From: Megamonas hypermegale
GTDB lineage: Bacteria > Bacillota > Negativicutes > Selenomonadales > Selenomonadaceae
DNA: 64,000 nt
Reading direction: 5' to 3'
Assembly: GCA_002314325.1 (NCBI GenBank)
Contig: DCFC01000013.1
Span: 6,602-70,601 of the forward strand
The notes beneath the pieces were generated by a model. It was not told the origin of the DNA. It worked only from the letters and a program-made list of their open reading frames with translations, and did not search any database. This document shows positions 40,077-48,203 of the stretch, piece after piece (position 1 is the stretch's first letter; each line of letters begins with the position of its first letter). The position numbers and the translations under genes are program-made.

Positions 40077-40092
40077 AAGGAGATAAAAAACT

Positions 40093-40377
40093 ATGACTTT
40101 AGAAGAAATTAAAAACGAAGTGTTAAATAACATTAAGGATTTCGTAACAAACGAAGTAAAAGACGTTGCTATGCGCTGGATTAAAAATACCGCGTTTCCA
40201 TATGTAAAAGAAGTGGCCACCGCGTTCATTGCGGAACTAAAAAACTCGGCGGCGGATGAAAAAGGCTGGGTGAAATTTCGCGACTTGATTTTTCTTCCGG
40301 TACTGATTAGCGGCGGCATTTGGATACTGGAAAAAGTTTTAAACATGTTAGCACCGGATACAGAAACAACAGAATAA
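40093..40377 (+). CDS. Small lysis-region protein
   Basis: 94 residues: amphipathic helices (VLNNIKDFVTNEVKDVAMRW) and a C-terminal hydrophobic helix (LIFLPVLISGGIWILEKVL). AAAGGAG precedes ATG 40093. Position after the amidase suggests a second lysis or membrane function, such as a pinholin or spanin-like part, but no family is recognised. It shares ExGWVKF/ExEWVKI wording with the next gene. Confidence 0.5.
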   Translation: MTLEEIKNEVLNNIKDFVTNEVKDVAMRWIKNTAFPYVKEVATAFIAELKNSAADEKGWVKFRDLIFLPVLISGGIWILEKVLNMLAPDTETTE

Positions 40378-40432
40378 TATACTATATATAGTTTTTAGTT
40401 TTATGGCCAAAAGATTTTATACTATATATAGT
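40378..40432. repeat. Pair of 15-bp repeats with palindromic core
   Basis: TATACTATATATAGT occurs at 40378-40392 and 40418-40432, exactly 40 bp apart. Each contains the perfect dyad ACTATATATAGT. Four helix turns of spacing suggests a possible dimer-binding operator for the small gene at 40452. Confidence 0.5.
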
Positions 40433-40451
40433 ATGTTAGGAGATATGTACA

Positions 40452-40661
40452 ATGAAAAAATTATTAAACGTAATTTTGAACTTATTTGTAAAACCAAAGC
40501 TCGATGAACGCAAACAGGCATTAAGAAAAAAACTAGAAAAAGAAATTTCTGAAACAGACAGCGAATGGGTTAAAATCCGCAATCAGGTTTATCTTGAACT
40601 TTTGGATAGTGCCGATGGCAAACTCATGGATATTTTAGAAAAGAAAATTGACAGCATTTGA
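40452..40661 (+). CDS. Small helical phage protein
   Basis: 69 residues, highly charged and helical (DERKQALRKKLEKEISETDS), with no membrane segment. TTAGGAGAT precedes ATG 40452. It is the last gene of the prophage. Unrecognised. Confidence 0.5.
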   Translation: MKKLLNVILNLFVKPKLDERKQALRKKLEKEISETDSEWVKIRNQVYLELLDSADGKLMDILEKKIDSI

Positions 40662-40778
40662 TATTTCTTAACGAAAGAAGATGATACCATTGTGCTAAGT
40701 AGTTTGTAGTAGGCAGGTAGTTATTTTATACAATCTATTTAAAACGTTAAAAATCGAAAAATCTGAAATACAAAAAAG

Positions 40779-40810
40779 AGCCGTACTTCATAAGGGTACG
40801 GCTTTATTTT
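40779..40810 (+). terminator. Terminator near the prophage right end
   Basis: AGCCGTAC (40779-40786) and GTACGGCT (40796-40803) pair perfectly, followed by TTATTTTTG. It ends rightward prophage transcription. Confidence 0.75.
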
Positions 40811-40972
40811 TGTAACCATTTTGCAACCGTTTTTTGTAATCAATCGACTAAAATAAAGCATATTCAAAAGTAAAAATAAACCTACTTTCTTTAAAAATAA
40901 GGCATAATAAACATAATAAAAATAATGTTTTTTCACTATGCAATTCATCGGCAAATCGTGCTTCTTCTAAAG
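40809..40972. other. Gene-free stretch, probable right prophage junction
   Basis: No gene is seen. Gene direction and character switch here from plus-strand phage genes to minus-strand exported proteins. TTTTGCAACCGTTTTTTGTA-type A/T-rich sequence could be part of the attachment site, but the left copy would lie outside the window, so the junction cannot be placed exactly. There is no tRNA gene at this end. Confidence 0.4.
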
Positions 40973-41008
40973 AAAAACCTCTGACAGCAATATTTGTCAG
41001 AGGTTTTT
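40973..41008. terminator. Strong bidirectional terminator
   Basis: AAAAACCTCTGACA (40973-40986) and TGTCAGAGGTTTTT (40995-41008) form a perfect 14-bp stem with T-runs in both directions. It ends the minus-strand gene array. Confidence 0.85.
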
Positions 41009-41011
41009 CTC

Positions 41012-41278
41012 TTATCTGCGATGTCTCGGCGGTGGAGGTGGCGGCGGAGCCGGTCTTTTCGGTGCCGGTTTAATTTTGTGATGCGGCGGAGGTGGTGCCT
41101 TTTTCCAGCCGGGCGCTTTATGATGCGGCGGAGGCGGCGGTGCCATTCTGTGTCTAGGTGGCGGCGGAGGCGGTGCTGCTTCCGTCGTGCTAGTGCTTAT
41201 TACATAACCGATTGGCGTTGCCAGAAAACACGCCATAGTCAAAATACCGACAGATTTTCTAATTTTGTCCTTCAACAT
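41012..41278 (-). CDS. Pro/His-rich exported protein
   Basis: 88 residues. A signal peptide (MLKDKIRKSVGILTMACFLA) is followed by a tail made almost only of Pro, His, Lys and Arg with runs such as PPPPPPRHR. ATG 41278 is 8 nt from AAAGGAG; the upstream ATG 41296 precedes that site. Clustered His could bind metal; the polyproline tail could span or stick to the wall. Similar Pro/Lys repeats occur in the gene at 62801. Confidence 0.6.
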   Translation of the reverse strand: MLKDKIRKSVGILTMACFLATPIGYVISTSTTEAAPPPPPPRHRMAPPPPPHHKAPGWKKAPPPPHHKIKPAPKRPAPPPPPPPRHRR

Positions 41279-41335
41279 ACGGAAAACTCCTTTCATTAAT
41301 ATTTATTACAAATAATATTCGCGTTATAAACAGTT

Positions 41336-42028
41336 TTATCCTTCAAACAGCTGTACCCAGTAATGAGCATATTCACTATTCCCATCATAAGCATAACCTA
41401 CACCCAAATAACGATACTTTCCATTTAGAATATTTTCGCGATGTCCCAGAGAACTCATCCACTGATTTACTACAGCTTCCGGCGTAGACGAACCGGCTGC
41501 TATATTCTCGCCGCCGTATATCTTACCCTGTTTGCTGCCGAATATACTGAAGCAGTCTCTGCCGTCAGGACGCGTATGCGAAAATAATACAGTTAATTCC
41601 TTCGCTCTGATATCCGCCATCTGACACAAATCATCCTTTAAGACAAGCGGTCTTTTGCCGGCTTTTTCTCTCTCTCGATTAACCAACTCCAAAACAGATT
41701 GTGCATAATTGCGCAAGGAAATATCGTCAGAAACAGATAAATCATGGCCGCGCGGCACAACGTGAATTAGAAATTGCAATCTGTACAGTTGACCGTTCTC
41801 ACGTATAAATGCCCCGACTACTACATCGCCCGTTTTCACGAATTTCAAACCGGGATTGGCAAGTTCCGCCATAGAAAAATCATCTACATCATACAGAGCG
41901 TCCTGTTCCAGCCGCCAGATACTTCCCAATTCTACAGTATATTCGCCGTTATATTCCGCAGCCAAAACACTGCCGGAAAATAATATACATAAACAGAAAG
42001 TCATTATCCATATCTTTAATTTAAACAT
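41336..42028 (-). CDS. Exported CAP-domain protein
   Basis: 230 residues with a signal peptide (to about 23). An N-terminal beta region precedes a CAP/SCP domain (about 108-228): LELVNREREKAGKRPLVL, FSHTRPDGRDCFSIF, GGENIAAGSSTPEAVV and GHRENILNGKYRYLGVGY. The family His and Glu residues are present. Bacterial CAP proteins are secreted and of unclear action. A second CAP protein lies at 54951. Confidence 0.85.
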   Translation of the reverse strand: MFKLKIWIMTFCLCILFSGSVLAAEYNGEYTVELGSIWRLEQDALYDVDDFSMAELANPGLKFVKTGDVVVGAFIRENGQLYRLQFLIHVVPRGHDLSVSDDISLRNYAQSVLELVNREREKAGKRPLVLKDDLCQMADIRAKELTVLFSHTRPDGRDCFSIFGSKQGKIYGGENIAAGSSTPEAVVNQWMSSLGHRENILNGKYRYLGVGYAYDGNSEYAHYWVQLFEG

Positions 42029-42060
42029 AACACCACCTCACAAATTCTTATATATCATGA

Positions 42061-42591
42061 TTATTCTACCGGCCAAATTGTAAAGAATATGCGATATAAT
42101 TCAACATCTGGTTCAGGAATATCCAGCGGATTTAAACCGACTACAAGAATAATATTACAATGTTCTCCCTGCCAGATATAATAAACTGTTTTGTCTTCTT
42201 CAGATTTTTCAATCGCATTTACTTTACCAAAATTATTTTCTATCCCACCTGCCAATTCCAAAAATGATAATGCCGCGTGTTTTAGCGAAGCTCCTATAAA
42301 AAATCTGTTTATCGAGCACAATTTGCCGTCTTTAAATTCCAGCTGTATATCAGGAACAGCCAGTATATCATATTGTTCCAGACTGTTATCTTCATATTCA
42401 ATCGTATAAACCACTGAACCATCATCATTATTTTTAACAGATATCACCTCATATTTAGACAGAATATCATTAACATCTTCTCCGAAATAAAATTCCTTAT
42501 AACCGTTTTCATCTTTCGGAAAAGCTAATGCAGTAGCTGAAATCATTAAGAAGATGCTCACAAATAACAAACTGCCTAATATCCACCGCAT
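42061..42591 (-). CDS. Exported protein, Leu-x-Trp/Phe-Gly family
   Basis: 176 residues, signal peptide ending TALAFP. Its N-terminal motif GYKEFYFGEDVNDILSKYEV matches those of seven neighbours (44106, 44670, 46160, 51900, 52711, 56447 and 59249). A mainly beta domain follows, ending EPDVELYRIFFTIWPVE. The family looks like small periplasmic or surface proteins with one conserved fold; no enzyme motif is visible. Confidence 0.55.
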   Translation of the reverse strand: MRWILGSLLFVSIFLMISATALAFPKDENGYKEFYFGEDVNDILSKYEVISVKNNDDGSVVYTIEYEDNSLEQYDILAVPDIQLEFKDGKLCSINRFFIGASLKHAALSFLELAGGIENNFGKVNAIEKSEEDKTVYYIWQGEHCNIILVVGLNPLDIPEPDVELYRIFFTIWPVE

Positions 42592-42602
42592 ATAAAATCA
42601 CC

Positions 42603-43088
42603 TCATTTTAGAGTTTCAAAATATCTTTTAGCATACCAAGATAAAGGTCCGTCCTTATAAAAACTCATATTATATGCTATAGCAAAAGTTAATTCGCCCA
42701 TAGGTATATCGGCAACATGATATTTTACTCTTTCATGCGGGTCTTTTATATACTCCCAATAATATGTTTTATTTTCTGGATTATACATTTCAATATACAT
42801 TTTTTGTAAATCATAATTATATTTAAATCGTTTTGTTTGGTGTCTACTCATTGCGTTATTTTCAGGATTTACTTGTACAATATCAATAGCAATAATATAT
42901 TCTGGAGGATTGTATTTTTGAACATTTACAGTATTGGCAACTACATACCATATTCTTCCCATTCCACCATCAAAATGAATATAATTTTTATTTCCATTAA
43001 AATAAACTTCATCAAATAATGAAGCAAAACATGTTGTTGAAAACATCATTATTCCAGCAAGAATAAAAACACTAAATATCTTTTTCAT
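42603..43088 (-). CDS. Exported protein sharing a domain with the Pro-rich protein
   Basis: 161 residues with a signal peptide (MKKIFSVFILAGIMMFSTTC). VQKYNPPEYIIAIDIVQVN, FKYNYDLQKMYIEMY and FAIAYNMSFYKDGP correspond in order to the C-terminal domain of the protein at 62801. ATG 43088 overlaps the upstream stop as TAATG and has AAGGAGCGG before it, so the longer frame from 43139 is not used. Function unknown. Confidence 0.6.
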   Translation of the reverse strand: MKKIFSVFILAGIMMFSTTCFASLFDEVYFNGNKNYIHFDGGMGRIWYVVANTVNVQKYNPPEYIIAIDIVQVNPENNAMSRHQTKRFKYNYDLQKMYIEMYNPENKTYYWEYIKDPHERVKYHVADIPMGELTFAIAYNMSFYKDGPLSWYAKRYFETLK

Positions 43089-43762
43089 TAATATCCGCTC
43101 CTTACAACTTCTTCCTTTCCTTGTGCAATACCAAACCATTGTGCTTTATCATCCCATTTAAAATAAAATTTTCCTTGTATACGCTGTTTATTTCCATAAT
43201 GTTGATATTCCATAGTTAAAGTATCATTTTGTACAGATAAATTTCTATACATTACAGGTGAAGCACTTTCTCTATTCCAACCGAAATATCTTTTTGTTAT
43301 TTCTCTTGTATCAATATATTTTACAAACTTGCCGTCAGCGCGTCTGCCAATAATAGAATAATCAAATTCCGGTCCGTAGGTTTTGTATATTGGATAAAGT
43401 GTTATTCCTTCATTAGATTTGATTTTATAAATAGTGCTAATAAGGATATTATCTTCTATTGTATTATTTATATCTTGACCGCCAAATTTTAAATATCCTC
43501 TATAGCTATAATGAAGATATAATGCATCTTTTCCGTTGCCAAAACGTGCTATGCCTTTTTCATAACCTCGTGTATTGTCTTTTCTATATTTAGTATAAAA
43601 TTTTCCACTGTTATAATTAGCACCATCAATGTATACACCACCTCCACCTGCTTGCATAATACCTGCTTCTCCTATTTCAATCGGTTGGGAAAACTGCATA
43701 GCAAAACAATTTCCTGAAAACAACAAACATATAAACATCATTAATCCCAAAAACCTTCGCAT
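43088..43762 (-). CDS. Exported protein, paralogue of 47433-48104
   Basis: 224 residues, signal peptide MRRFLGLMMFICLLFSGNCF. The mature part starts MQFSQPIEIGEAGIMQAGGG and is close in sequence to the protein at 47433 along its whole length (shared GYEKGIAR and GRRADG). It is followed by a coupled gene. ATG 43762 is 9 nt from AAGGAG. Beta-rich with many aromatic residues; role unknown. Confidence 0.6.
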   Translation of the reverse strand: MRRFLGLMMFICLLFSGNCFAMQFSQPIEIGEAGIMQAGGGGVYIDGANYNSGKFYTKYRKDNTRGYEKGIARFGNGKDALYLHYSYRGYLKFGGQDINNTIEDNILISTIYKIKSNEGITLYPIYKTYGPEFDYSIIGRRADGKFVKYIDTREITKRYFGWNRESASPVMYRNLSVQNDTLTMEYQHYGNKQRIQGKFYFKWDDKAQWFGIAQGKEEVVRSGY

Positions 43763-43784
43763 GATTTTCATCTCCTTCTAAATG

Positions 43785-43828
43785 AAAAGGCGGTGCAAAA
43801 CCTGTTTGCAGGTCGTACACCGCCGTTT
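43785..43828 (-). terminator. Terminator after the small membrane gene
   Basis: GGCGGTG (43789-43795) and CACCGCC (43818-43824) pair, with an inner CCTG/CAGG hairpin. On the minus strand Ts follow. It divides the array into transcription units. Confidence 0.65.
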
Positions 43829-43829
43829 T

Positions 43830-44018
43830 CTATCCTTGTTTTTCCCTTGTCATCGTTATTGGCAGTAAATCACTGCCGTTTAACAGTTGACCGCTTGTAA
43901 CGAAAGCCGTCTTTGTTTCCTCCTTCGGCGCATCCTTTGCCGAAAAAAACGACATAAACGAAAAAGCAATAGCTATACCGAACAAAATGAGCAATATTCC
44001 TCTTACTATCGGGTTCAT
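43830..44018 (-). CDS. Small single-helix membrane protein
   Basis: 62 residues: one transmembrane helix near the N-terminus (GILLILFGIAIAFSFMSFF) and a polar tail. AAAGGAGAG precedes ATG 44018. It may be exported with the helix as anchor. Unrecognised. Confidence 0.55.
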   Translation of the reverse strand: MNPIVRGILLILFGIAIAFSFMSFFSAKDAPKEETKTAFVTSGQLLNGSDLLPITMTREKQG

Positions 44019-44105
44019 ACAAACTCTCCTTTAAACCGTAAAATTCATTACTCATAATATTCTTTGGCGGATACAATTTTTCCTTTTACTCTAAAAGTTT
44101 ATTTT

Positions 44106-44648
44106 TTATTCAGATTTTCTCTTTTTCGCCTGATTTTCTATAAAAGTATTATCCATAACCAATACATTTACATATTTCCCGTCTTTAAGTTCTTTAAAAT
44201 GTCCCAGCATAACCGCTGTACCGTTCATCATAATCCATACAGCTGCCTCAGAATCATTTGTTGTTCCCTGTTTATACAGCGGCAATGTTTCACTGATTTT
44301 CGCAACCATTAAATCATAATTATGTTTCGACTGTTCCAATGTATCCGCATTAAACATTATGGTTATTTTATAGAGCTGGTCATTCCAAAGATTTACGGTT
44401 GCAAACGGTGTAGATAGTACGCCGTTTATATCTGCTGGTTCCATATTAAAAGTATACGTTACTGCATTTTCACTCATATAATATTTTGAGTAAGTAACTT
44501 CGTAAGACTGCCGAATATCTTCAATACTTTCTCCCCAATACAAATTTCTGAAGCCATTTTCCGTAATGATATCACTTGCTAAAGCGTTTGCTTGGATAAT
44601 TGCAGATAATATAACACTGCAACATATTATTTTAACTAATCGATACAT
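44106..44648 (-). CDS. Exported protein, Leu-x-Trp/Phe-Gly family
   Basis: 180 residues with a signal peptide ending ANALA. NGFRNLYWGESIEDIRQSYE is the clearest example of the family motif. The tail is Lys-rich (ENQAKKRKSE). It forms a compact unit with the related 44670 gene. No function recognised. Confidence 0.55.
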   Translation of the reverse strand: MYRLVKIICCSVILSAIIQANALASDIITENGFRNLYWGESIEDIRQSYEVTYSKYYMSENAVTYTFNMEPADINGVLSTPFATVNLWNDQLYKITIMFNADTLEQSKHNYDLMVAKISETLPLYKQGTTNDSEAAVWIMMNGTAVMLGHFKELKDGKYVNVLVMDNTFIENQAKKRKSE

Positions 44649-44669
44649 AGTATTTCTCCATTTACATAA

Positions 44670-45224
44670 TTATTTTAAACGTTCTTCCTTCTCCCTTGAT
44701 AAAAACTGAATGAAAAAGGAAGACTTCGCTGTTTCATTACCTGGTAATTTAAAGGCATTTATATAAATGATACCAAATAATAAATTTTTTCCTTTTGGTA
44801 CCCAAATATCAAATTTACTTTCTCCACCCTCTTGCTTTGTTTCAGAAGACATTGGATTGCCCCAAATATCTTGAACTATCTTTTTTAATTTATCGAGATG
44901 TTCTAATCTATCTTTAGGAATGTCCCAACTACTAATCATTGATACACCTGATAGTTTATTATTAAAAAATGTCAATGTTATCGGCTGTTCTATAGATACA
45001 TCATATCCTTCCAACGGATTAATGAATGCCTTATAGCTTGTAGTTTTTTCTTCATCATCATATTCTTCAAATTCAAGCGAGAAATTCTGTTGTACTTCTT
45101 CTAACGGCTGACCTAAATAAATTTGATTGAGAATTTTGTCTGGTGATTGCGATTCAGCAAAACAAACACTTGTTGTTAAAATCAATGCACTTAAACCTAA
45201 CAGGCAAATAAATCTTCTTAACAT
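44670..45224 (-). CDS. Exported protein, distant member of the same family
   Basis: 184 residues, signal peptide ending SVCFA. LNQIYLGQPLEEVQQNFSLE keeps the Gly and following helix of the family motif, but Trp/Phe is Leu. The protein then has ITLTFFNNKLSGVSMI, a strand pair also seen in relatives. AAAGAGGTG precedes ATG 45224. Confidence 0.5.
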   Translation of the reverse strand: MLRRFICLLGLSALILTTSVCFAESQSPDKILNQIYLGQPLEEVQQNFSLEFEEYDDEEKTTSYKAFINPLEGYDVSIEQPITLTFFNNKLSGVSMISSWDIPKDRLEHLDKLKKIVQDIWGNPMSSETKQEGGESKFDIWVPKGKNLLFGIIYINAFKLPGNETAKSSFFIQFLSREKEERLK

Positions 45225-45248
45225 AAAGAAGCACCTCTTTCCTATACG

Positions 45249-46127
45249 TTACAATAAATTACCACGTTTTACCTTATTACCTCTTTTGAAATCGCCCTTT
45301 TGTTTTTTTATTTTGCCAACAGAATAATTTTTGCTGACTTCAACGATTTCTATTGTTCCCAAAAGTTTTTCTTTCACGCCGATAAATTCTCCTGTTTGAG
45401 GCTGTATTAATGGAGCACCTTCTTCATAAACAGTATAAATATCATTTAATTGAACTCCGTTTTCATAACCTAAATTAAAATATACTTTTTCACTTATCAT
45501 ATCTACACTTAAAATTTCCCCGGATAATGGATTTACCTTATTCATTTCAACCATGATTTTATCAGCTGCATCTATTGCAGCATTGCATATAAGATTATTA
45601 GCATTTGTTGAAAAATATTCTGGCAGGATATTCGTGTTTGTTAAATCATTTAAACGATTGTAAACAATACTACTGTCTGTACCGGATACTACGTTTGAAT
45701 TTAATACAATTCCCGTTTTGTTATCGACTAAATGTAATTCACAAACTACTTTAGCTTTTAAACCAATATAAGCAACATTATCAAATGGAATAACCTCCGC
45801 ACTGATTACCGTACCAATTAAAGTATAATCAGCACCGGAAATATTACCTAGTTGTATAGCTTTATCACCTTCTATTTTAGTAAGGTCTTGTATTCCCATT
45901 TTCTGCAACATTTCCTCTAAATCACTGCGATCCAACACAATATAATTTTTGTGTTGCACTAATCCGCTTAAAACAGCAGATTGCAAATTATTACAAGCCA
46001 TATCGCCATATTCCGTATGCACAGCGTTTATAAAATTACCTACAGCTACTTTCTTTACAGCTGTTTCGCCAACAATTGGAAAAATAAACATAAATATGAA
46101 AAGTAAACTACAAATAAACTGTTTCAT
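45249..46127 (-). CDS. CsgG/LpoB-like exported protein
   Basis: 292 residues, signal peptide ending GETA. KKVAVGNFINAVHTEYGDMA, VLDRSDLEEMLQKMGIQDLT and ISGADYTLIGTV are typical of the CsgG/HfaB-like fold found in outer-membrane export or LpoB-like partners. The C-terminal part has a beta-rich extension ending in Lys. No lipobox Cys is visible. It is a divergent, A/T-rich paralogue of the gene at 61848. Confidence 0.75.
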   Translation of the reverse strand: MKQFICSLLFIFMFIFPIVGETAVKKVAVGNFINAVHTEYGDMACNNLQSAVLSGLVQHKNYIVLDRSDLEEMLQKMGIQDLTKIEGDKAIQLGNISGADYTLIGTVISAEVIPFDNVAYIGLKAKVVCELHLVDNKTGIVLNSNVVSGTDSSIVYNRLNDLTNTNILPEYFSTNANNLICNAAIDAADKIMVEMNKVNPLSGEILSVDMISEKVYFNLGYENGVQLNDIYTVYEEGAPLIQPQTGEFIGVKEKLLGTIEIVEVSKNYSVGKIKKQKGDFKRGNKVKRGNLL

Positions 46128-46159
46128 ATATTTCTTTATTCCTTTTCATCCTGAATAAA

Positions 46160-46687
46160 TTATCGTAAACTGCCGTCTTCCAATTCTAATGTTGAATAAT
46201 AATTATCTCTGATATCATAACGAGTAAAAATTACAGCTGTATCAGTTCTATTCCACTCAGTTATACGTGGCTTATTTTTTAATCTTGCATAAAGCTTATC
46301 TCTCATATCTGGTTTACCAAAACTATTGATAATACCTTCTATTATGGTTTGACCATTTTTCCAACTATCATTTCCAGAACGACTTAAAAAGGTGATTTTT
46401 ATCTTAGCTAATTTATTATGATAGAAATATATCTCTATCATTGGAACTGCTTTTATGTTATATACATATAGAAAATCCTTATGAATTTTATATTTTGTGT
46501 AAATACCGTCAATTTCATAATCATTTAAATCAATATCATAATTTTGAGCTATCTGTTCTATTGTCTGTCCCCAGTACAGATTATTAAATCCCTTATCATG
46601 CACAATATCATCCGGACCGGAAAAAACAACACTAGAACTGAATATCATAGTAATAACAAATACCATAGCAACATAAAATCTTTTCAT
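46160..46687 (-). CDS. Exported protein, Leu-x-Trp/Phe-Gly family
   Basis: 175 residues. Signal peptide ends VVFSG, then KGFNNLYWGQTIEQIAQNYD. It shares the motif and length with 44106. AAAGGAGAT precedes ATG 46687. Strands AVPMIEIYFYHNKLAKIKIT match the family core. Confidence 0.55.
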   Translation of the reverse strand: MKRFYVAMVFVITMIFSSSVVFSGPDDIVHDKGFNNLYWGQTIEQIAQNYDIDLNDYEIDGIYTKYKIHKDFLYVYNIKAVPMIEIYFYHNKLAKIKITFLSRSGNDSWKNGQTIIEGIINSFGKPDMRDKLYARLKNKPRITEWNRTDTAVIFTRYDIRDNYYSTLELEDGSLR

Positions 46688-46724
46688 AATAATATCTCCT
46701 TTTTTCTTACAAATATATGTCTAA

Positions 46725-47420
46725 TTAAAATAATCTTATATATTTAGTTCTATTTGTAAGTACAGTTATAAATTGTTCATATAACAAAAAATCCCATTTA
46801 TTTGTTGCTTTATTATATCTTAGAAGAATACTTAAATTTGTTTCCTCTGTTAAAAAATTATTACTATTAAGTATGTCTTCTGCTGCTTCTTCATAAGCTT
46901 CAACATAATATACAAAAGCTACATTCATTACATGTGAAGATTTTGTATTTCCATTAAGTAATTTTTTTTCATCTATTTTTATTTTGCTTTTTAATTTTTC
47001 CCTAAACTTATCATAAAAATATTTTCTATCTATTGTCGTTATATATGCGCTCATATGTGTATAATTTTTATCTTTTTCTTTTTTCATTGCTTCTTCATTA
47101 ATTTCAACACGAAATTTTGTTTTATTACGAAGTTTTTGATTAACGGCTAATAATCGATTAAACTCTTGTTGAGTACATACATTACCTTCTTGTAATACTT
47201 TATAACGTAATATTTTTTTATATTCTTCATTTTTTAAATTAAATACAAATTCACTTATACTATCTTCATATCCTGTATCTTTGGCAATACTAACATCTTC
47301 ACTAATAGCTACATTTAAATATAAATTTGCAACTTCTATTTCAGATAATTCTTTTTTGCTACAACCAGCAACAAGTATTGAAATTATTAATATTGTGCTT
47401 ATAAAAACTTTTTTGTACAT
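46725..47420 (-). CDS. Lipoprotein of unknown function
   Basis: 231 residues. A clean lipobox LVAGC places Cys20 as the lipidated residue. The mature part is helical and strongly charged (DVSIAKDTGYEDSISEF), with similarity in style to DUF5105-like lipoproteins. AGGAGTG precedes ATG 47420. It breaks the run of non-lipidated exported proteins. Confidence 0.65.
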   Translation of the reverse strand: MYKKVFISTILIISILVAGCSKKELSEIEVANLYLNVAISEDVSIAKDTGYEDSISEFVFNLKNEEYKKILRYKVLQEGNVCTQQEFNRLLAVNQKLRNKTKFRVEINEEAMKKEKDKNYTHMSAYITTIDRKYFYDKFREKLKSKIKIDEKKLLNGNTKSSHVMNVAFVYYVEAYEEAAEDILNSNNFLTEETNLSILLRYNKATNKWDFLLYEQFITVLTNRTKYIRLF

Positions 47421-47432
47421 AAATTAACACTC

Positions 47433-48104
47433 CTATCTAATAATTTGTTCTTCTCCTTGTGCAACACTAAACCATTGAGCGTTTTCATCCCATTTAAAAT
47501 AAAAATTACCTTTTGCTATACCATTCATACTATAACGCCTTCTATATTCCATAATTAATGTATCTCCCTGAGTTGATAAATCCCTGTATATAACAGGAGA
47601 AACACCTTCTCCATTCCAACCAAAATATCTTCGAGTTATTTCATTTGTATCAATATATTTTACAAATCTACCGTCAGCCCGTCTGCCGACAATAATATAA
47701 TTAAGTTCTGGTCCATATGTGTTATATAATGGATATAATGTAATTTGTTCATTTGAAGTAATTTTATACATTTGTACAATCAAATAATCATTAGCAATTG
47801 TATTTTTTATATCCTTACCGCCAAATCTAAGATCATCTTTTCCAAAATTATAATGAACATATAATGCGTCTTTTCCATTCCCATAACGTGCTATGCCTTT
47901 TTCGTAACCTTTTTTATTATTTGGAGTAAGTTTCGTATAATAATTTCCATCATTATATGTAGCTCCCTTAATCATTACTCCACTACCGCCTGCCTGCTGA
48001 TAGCCTGTAATACCTATTTCTTTAGGCTGAGAAAATTGCATAGCTAAACAATTCCCGGAAAATAAAAAACAAATACTAAGTATTAATCCGAAAAATTTTT
48101 TCAT
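47433..48104 (-). CDS. Exported protein, paralogue of 43088-43762
   Basis: 223 residues, signal peptide FFGLILSICFLFSGNCLA. Mature MQFSQPKEIGITGYQQAGGS is followed by GYEKGIARYGNGKDALYVHY, matching its relative almost position for position. AGGAGGAA precedes ATG 48104. The pair may differ mainly in surface loops. Confidence 0.6.
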   Translation of the reverse strand: MKKFFGLILSICFLFSGNCLAMQFSQPKEIGITGYQQAGGSGVMIKGATYNDGNYYTKLTPNNKKGYEKGIARYGNGKDALYVHYNFGKDDLRFGGKDIKNTIANDYLIVQMYKITSNEQITLYPLYNTYGPELNYIIVGRRADGRFVKYIDTNEITRRYFGWNGEGVSPVIYRDLSTQGDTLIMEYRRRYSMNGIAKGNFYFKWDENAQWFSVAQGEEQIIR

Positions 48105-48159
48105 GATATATTCCTCCTTTATTTATAATTAAATAATTAACATTTATATGTAATAAAAA

Positions 48160-48200
48160 ATTTGTAGTGGCAGCTCCTAAATAGGGGAGCCGCCATTCAA
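48160..48200 (-). terminator. Terminator after the hexosaminidase operon
   Basis: GGCAGCTCC and GGAGCCGCC pair with one mismatch (48169-48194), and a T-run follows on the minus strand. It separates the GH3 gene from the downstream exported genes. Confidence 0.6.
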
Positions 48201-48203
48201 ATT

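Noticed and set aside
40809..40972. Exact attR sequence
   Set aside because: The left end lies outside the window, so no duplicated core can be compared.
40662..41011. tRNA gene as the prophage attachment site
   Set aside because: No cloverleaf-forming sequence is visible in this interval; only terminators and A/T-rich DNA.
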